From NCBI RefSeq assembly GCF_011927695.1, contig NZ_JAATJE010000001.1:1-64000 (forward strand): 64,000 bases of DNA, written 5' to 3'. The position numbers were made by a program, and so were the translations under genes. A model generated the notes under the pieces. The model made no database searches and was not told the DNA's origin. It saw only the letters and a program-made list of their open reading frames with translations. Of this stretch, positions 59,925-64,000 are shown piece after piece. The stretch is from Sphingomonas jejuensis (GTDB lineage Bacteria; Pseudomonadota; Alphaproteobacteria; Sphingomonadales; Sphingomonadaceae). Positions within the stretch are counted from its first letter, which is position 1, and every line of letters begins with the position of its first letter.

Positions 59925-61157
59925 GTGTCTGTCATCCGCGCCTTCGCGCGCACTTCGAGCGGCGTCGCCGCCGTGTCGCTGGTGGCGACCGCGGCGATGG
60001 CTGATCCGGCCCCTGATTTCTTCGCTCTGCTCGAGCAGTCGCGGTCCTCTCCGCGTGCGGCGGAGCAGGAAGCGACCGTGGCCGCGGCCGAGGCACGAGC
60101 GCGTCAGGCGGGCGTTCGCCCGAACCCTTCGCTGTCTCTGGAGGTCGAAAACTTTGCGGGGACTTCGCCGTACACCGGGCTCGACGCGCACGAGACGACG
60201 CTCGTTGTCGGGCAGACGCTCGAGCTCGGCGGCAAGCGCGAAGCCCGCGTCGCGGCCGCGCGCGCCGACGTCAGCGCCGCGCGTGCCCGGCAGGAACAGG
60301 TGCTGGTCCAATACGCGGCCGATCTGGCGGAGGCCTACGCGACCGCGGAGGCTGCCGTGGCGAGACGAGCGCTCGCGATCGAAGCCGTCGAGCTCGCCGA
60401 AGTCGATGCGCGAACTGCGCGTCTGCTGGTCGAGAACGGCCGAGAGGCGGAGTTGAGACGTGTTCAGGCGAATGCCGAGCTGGAGCGTGCGCGTGCAGGA
60501 CTCGTGCAGGCCCAGGCCGAAGAAGCGGCCGCGTTCGCGCGGCTCACGGCGGCTGCAGGCTCGCCCGTAGCGTTCGACAGCCTTGCCGGATCGCTGCTTT
60601 CGCGTCCGTTGCTCGCAGTCACGGCGACGACGGACGCGCCGGCTGTGTCGACCGCGCGGGCGGAGCGTGCCGCGGCAGACGCTCGTGTCCGGTCGGAGGC
60701 GCGCCGCGCGATCCCGGATGTGACGCTATCTGGGGGCGTTCGGCGTTTCGGCGAGAGGGATGCGACCGCACTGGTCGCCGGCGTTTCGGTCTCCCTTCCG
60801 CTGTTCGATCGAAACCGGGGAGCCACCGAGGCCGCCCGCGCCGAGCTCCGCGCGGCCGAGGCGCGAGTGCTGCGCGCCCAAGCCGACGCGGAAGCGGAAC
60901 GCCGGGCCGCCGGGGTCGAGCGTGACGCGGCCGATGCGCGTTTGCAGGCGACTTTGTCCGGCGAGCAGGCGGCGGCCGAGGCCTACCGCCTCGCCAGGAT
61001 CGGCTACGAGGCCGGACGCCTGCCGCTGCTCGAACTCACCGCCGCCCGCCGCGCCCTTGTCGAGGCGCGAGGGTCCACCATCGACATTCGCCTCGCTCGC
61101 GTCCGCGCCGAGGCCGAAGCCGCCCGCCTGTCGGGCCGCATTCCATTCGGGTCCTGA
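59925..61157 (+). CDS. czcC: Outer-membrane factor of a Czc-type efflux pump (TolC family)
   Basis: A 410-residue protein with a signal peptide (MSVIRAFARTSSGVAAVSLV, cleavage near AMAD). Two TolC-like halves each begin with helices, seen as ARARQAGVRPNPSLSLEVEN and ADARVRSEARRAIPDVTLSG. It forms the outer channel for czcBA. Start GTG 59925 has AGGAG seven bases upstream. It ends five bases before czcB. Confidence 0.88.
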   Translation: MSVIRAFARTSSGVAAVSLVATAAMADPAPDFFALLEQSRSSPRAAEQEATVAAAEARARQAGVRPNPSLSLEVENFAGTSPYTGLDAHETTLVVGQTLELGGKREARVAAARADVSAARARQEQVLVQYAADLAEAYATAEAAVARRALAIEAVELAEVDARTARLLVENGREAELRRVQANAELERARAGLVQAQAEEAAAFARLTAAAGSPVAFDSLAGSLLSRPLLAVTATTDAPAVSTARAERAAADARVRSEARRAIPDVTLSGGVRRFGERDATALVAGVSVSLPLFDRNRGATEAARAELRAAEARVLRAQADAEAERRAAGVERDAADARLQATLSGEQAAAEAYRLARIGYEAGRLPLLELTAARRALVEARGSTIDIRLARVRAEAEAARLSGRIPFGS

Positions 61158-61162
61158 CCATC

Positions 61163-62317
61163 ATGGCCATCAACAGGAAGTCTCTTCTCGCCGGTGCAGC
61201 GATCGTGGCCGCACTCGGCGTCGGTTTCAGCGCCGCTCGGCTGACCGAGCAATCGCCTGTCCGCGCGGAAGCGGAGGAACATGCGGAAGGCGAAGAGCAC
61301 GCGGAGGAGAGTGCGGCGCCGGGTTTCGTTCAGCTCACTCCAACCGCGGCCGCGGCCGCGGGCGTGCAGCTGGCCTCCCTGGAGCGCGGCGGGGGTTCGG
61401 AACTCGTGCTTCCCGGCCGGGTCGCGTTCGCGCCGGGCGCTCAGAGCGTCGTCGGTGCGCCGCTTGGCGGCACGGTCAGCCAGGTGCACGTCGCCGCCGG
61501 CACGCGGGTCGGCCCCGGCGCGGCCCTGGCGACGGTCCGAAGCGCCGAGGGCGCGGTCACGCGGGCCTCGCTCGACTCCGCCCGCGCATCGGCCGAAGCG
61601 GCTCGGACAGTCGAAGCGCGCGAGCGCCGGCTGCTCGATGCCGGGGTCGTCGCCCGGCAGGATTGGGAGGCGGCGCGAGCGGCCTCGCTCCGGGCTCAGG
61701 CGGACGTTCGCGCCGCCCAGGCTCAGACGGCGGCGCTCGGGTCTCCCGGCTCCAACGGAATCGCCGTGATCCGTAGCCCGATCGGCGGCGTGGTGACGCG
61801 CGTGGCCGTCTCTCCAGGATCGGTGGTCGCCCAGGCTGGCGATGTCGCCGAAATCGCCAACACGGCGCGGGTCGAGCTGATCTTCGACGCACCGCCCGCC
61901 AGCCTCGGCCTCATCGTCGTTGGAGCACCGGTCCAGGCCCGCCAGCCGGACGGCGAGGTCATCAACGCTGTGATTACGGCCAGCGCGCCGGGGGCCGCTG
62001 GCGGCGGCGCCACGGTGCGGGCTCGACCCACGGGCCGCGTTCCACCTCCAGGCACGATCGTGTCGGCGCGCATTTCGGGAGGCGGCGGAGGTTTGCTGAC
62101 CGTGCCGAGCGAGGCGGTGCAGACCATCGACGGTGTGCCTTCCGTGTTTGTCGCCGAGCCGAACGGCTTTCGGGCGCGACCCGTTGTCACCGGCCTCGTC
62201 GCCGCGGGTCGGACCGAGATCGTCCGAGGCCTGAGCGGGACCGAACGGGTCGCCGGTCAGGGTGCGTTTCTCCTCAAGGCCGAGCTCGCCAAGGGCGAGG
62301 CCGAGCACGGGCACTGA
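61163..62317 (+). CDS. czcB: Periplasmic adaptor subunit of a Czc-type RND pump
   Basis: A 384-residue membrane fusion protein. The N-terminus has an uncleaved-looking hydrophobic segment (LLAGAAIVAALGVGFSAARL) and a short His/Glu-rich stretch (EEHAEGEEHAEES), which may hold metal. Core segments are the lipoyl-like GGTVSQVHVAAGTRVGPGA, the helical hairpin and the beta barrel (VVTRVAVSPGSVVAQAGDVA). Adapts czcA to czcC. Confidence 0.9.
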   Translation: MAINRKSLLAGAAIVAALGVGFSAARLTEQSPVRAEAEEHAEGEEHAEESAAPGFVQLTPTAAAAAGVQLASLERGGGSELVLPGRVAFAPGAQSVVGAPLGGTVSQVHVAAGTRVGPGAALATVRSAEGAVTRASLDSARASAEAARTVEARERRLLDAGVVARQDWEAARAASLRAQADVRAAQAQTAALGSPGSNGIAVIRSPIGGVVTRVAVSPGSVVAQAGDVAEIANTARVELIFDAPPASLGLIVVGAPVQARQPDGEVINAVITASAPGAAGGGATVRARPTGRVPPPGTIVSARISGGGGGLLTVPSEAVQTIDGVPSVFVAEPNGFRARPVVTGLVAAGRTEIVRGLSGTERVAGQGAFLLKAELAKGEAEHGH

Positions 62318-62320
62318 CCG

Positions 62321-64000
62321 ATGCTGAACCGTCTCATCGACTTGTCCGTCAGGGGCCGCTGGCTCGTGGTGCTGATTGCGCTGGTACTCGCGGGTTTCGG
62401 CCTGCGCGAGCTCACCAAGCTGCCGATCGACGCCGTGCCGGACATCACCAACCGTCAGGTGCAGGTCACCACGCTCTCGCCGGCGCTCGGGCCGGAGGAG
62501 GTCGAGCGCCAAGTGACGTTCCCGCTCGAGACGGCGCTCGCCGGCCTGCCGGGGCTGGTCGAGACCCGTTCGCTGTCTCGACACGGCTTCTCTCAGATTA
62601 CGGCCGTGTTCACCGACGCGACCGACATCTACTTCGCGCGCAACCTCGTGAACGAACGGCTGCAGTCCGCCCGCGACGAGCTGCCGGACGGCCTCACGCC
62701 GTCCCTGGGCCCGGTCGTGACCGGTCTCGGAGAAGTTTACATCTGGACGGTCGAGTTCAGCGGCGCCGCGGCTCGGCCCGGCGTTCCCTACGTCACGCCC
62801 GAAGGCGAGCGGCTGGTGACCGAACTCGACAAGGCGACCTACCTGCGCACCGTCCAGGACTGGATCATCGCGCCCCAGCTTCGCACCTTGTCCGGAGTTG
62901 GCGGCGTCGACGTGCAGGGCGGTTTCATCAAGGAGTACGCGGTCCACCCCGATCCTGCGCGGCTCGCCGCCTATGGCGTCGGTCTTACCCAGCTGGTGGA
63001 GGCCCTGGAACACGCCAATCGCATCGCCGGCGCGGGCTATGTCAGCCGCGCGGGCGAGGCCTACGTCGTCCGAGCGGACGCGCGGGTCCGCACCCTGGCC
63101 GAGCTGGCGCAGACGCCCGTGGTGATGCGGGGCGGTCAAGTGGTGCGGGTCTCCGACGTCGCGACCGTGGAGACGGGCCGCGCCCCGCGCCTCGGCTCGG
63201 CGAGCGCGGACGGGGGCGAGGCGGTGGTCGGCACCGCGCTGATGCTGCAGGGCGAGAACAGCCGGGAGGTCGCCCAGCGCGTCGGCGAGCGGTTGCGCGA
63301 GCTCGGTCCCAGCCTCCCGCCAAACGTTGTGGTGCGTCCGGCGCTCGACCGCACGGAGCTCGTCGAGGCGACGATCCGGACCGTCGAGCACAATCTGGCG
63401 CTCGGCGCCCTGCTGGTCATCGCCGTGTTGTTCTTCGCGCTCGGCAACGTGCGCGCGGCGATCATCACCGCGTTGGTCATTCCGCTCTCGTTCCTGTTCG
63501 CCGCCTCGGCGATGAACCGGTTCGGGATCAGCGCCAACCTGCTCAGCCTGGGAGCGCTCGACTTCGGCCTCATCGTCGACGGCGCGGTGGTGGTGATCGA
63601 AAACACGCTGCGCCGGCTCGCGCTCAGGCGCGACGCGCTCGGCCGAGCGCTCGCGCCATCCGAGCGGCTCGGGGTCGCCGCGGACGCCGCCAAGGAGATG
63701 GCGCGGCCGGCCGCGTTCGGGCAGGCGATCATCCTCCTCGTCTACGCGCCGCTGCTCGCCTTCGAGGGCGTCGAGGGCAAGATGTTCGGCCCGATGGCGG
63801 CGACCGTCATGCTCGCGCTCGCGGGCGCCTTCGTCCTGTCCTTCACCTTCGTTCCCGCCATGGCCGCGCTGCTCGTGCGCGAGCCGAAGGCACATGGCGA
63901 GACGAAGCTCGCCGCGGCGGCGGCCCGGCGCTACGAGCCGCTCCTGCGCCGCGCCGTCACGAAGCCACGGACGGTCGCGATCGGGGCCGGCGGCGCGCTC
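62321..64000 (+). CDS. czcA: Heavy-metal RND efflux pump subunit CzcA (partial, runs off the window)
   Basis: 560 residues are visible of about 1050 expected; the frame is open at the window end. It begins MLNRLIDLSVRGRWLVVLIA, followed by LPIDAVPDITNRQVQVTT, typical of the heavy-metal RND group. The proton-relay signature DFGLIVDGAVVVIEN (Asp414 and Asp420) defines the HME-RND family. It uses the proton gradient to export divalent ions such as Co, Zn or Cd. Start ATG 62321 is three bases after the czcB stop. Confidence 0.93.
   Translation, partial: MLNRLIDLSVRGRWLVVLIALVLAGFGLRELTKLPIDAVPDITNRQVQVTTLSPALGPEEVERQVTFPLETALAGLPGLVETRSLSRHGFSQITAVFTDATDIYFARNLVNERLQSARDELPDGLTPSLGPVVTGLGEVYIWTVEFSGAAARPGVPYVTPEGERLVTELDKATYLRTVQDWIIAPQLRTLSGVGGVDVQGGFIKEYAVHPDPARLAAYGVGLTQLVEALEHANRIAGAGYVSRAGEAYVVRADARVRTLAELAQTPVVMRGGQVVRVSDVATVETGRAPRLGSASADGGEAVVGTALMLQGENSREVAQRVGERLRELGPSLPPNVVVRPALDRTELVEATIRTVEHNLALGALLVIAVLFFALGNVRAAIITALVIPLSFLFAASAMNRFGISANLLSLGALDFGLIVDGAVVVIENTLRRLALRRDALGRALAPSERLGVAADAAKEMARPAAFGQAIILLVYAPLLAFEGVEGKMFGPMAATVMLALAGAFVLSFTFVPAMAALLVREPKAHGETKLAAAAARRYEPLLRRAVTKPRTVAIGAGGAL

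Noticed and set aside
61004..63895. 963-codon open frame antisense to czcC, czcB and czcA
   Set aside because: It lies opposite three well-recognised genes, its translation is Arg/Gly/His-rich and unlike any family, and such frames are common in very GC-rich DNA.

Overview
The window reads as chromosomal DNA from a high-GC alphaproteobacterium, most likely a sphingomonad (Sphingomonadaceae). Pointers are a CtrA cell-cycle regulator with an apparent CtrA box and a GANTC methylation site at its start, the uninterrupted str-S10-spc-alpha ribosomal gene order, an S10-type rpsJ following a strong tuf terminator, a CIRCE-controlled groESL, and a palindrome between rpsG and fusA of a kind I associate with sphingomonad intergenic DNA. 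The genus is inference; nothing in the window names it.

Layout. 1-95 is the right end of an IS21-like insertion sequence. 96-2400 is visibly poorer in G+C (about 52-57 percent by eye in sampled stretches) and holds one exported helical-repeat (TPR-like) protein of unknown function. 2424-3392 is a two-gene phage-type lysis pair (holin and GH108 muramidase). 3578-7840 carries a small exported protein, a ROK fructokinase with a coupled MarR regulator, a TRIC-family channel and the protease SppA. 7951-10134 is groESL with promoter, CIRCE operator and terminator. 10184-19656 has an Ala/Asp-rich lipoprotein, an ArsR-methyltransferase regulator with metF behind a 20-bp palindromic operator, DsbD with a thioredoxin-like protein, two lipoproteins, an amidohydrolase and threonine ammonia-lyase. 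19738-24992 has the N-end-rule transferase Bpt, CtrA, a LysR-pirin-WrbA cluster, an RluA-type pseudouridine synthase and ArfB. 25118-32705 has an exported alpha/beta hydrolase, MsrC, a universal stress protein, pyruvate dehydrogenase E2 and E3, a PAP2 phosphatase, a DUF3140 protein and a dicarboxylate/amino-acid symporter.

The core is 33203-53090: rpsL-rpsG-fusA-tuf, then rpsJ through rplQ with secY, adk and rpoA. Short gaps are stop/start overlaps (translational coupling). Almost every long gap instead carries a strong hairpin, and only a few of these look like simple terminators. Noteworthy protein features are Arg at S12 position 88, a Gly/Arg-rich N-terminal extension on S5 and an acidic C-terminal extension on L3.

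After that come a small membrane protein, an exported prolyl oligopeptidase, an exported hypothetical protein and guaA. The window ends in a divalent-metal resistance locus (58382-64000): a MerR-family regulator diverging from a CDF transporter, a small Cys/His-rich exported protein and czcCBA, with czcA running off the edge. The merR/cdf gap holds a textbook MerR-type promoter with a 19-bp spacer and a perfect 9-3-9 operator. I saw no tRNA, rRNA or CRISPR array.
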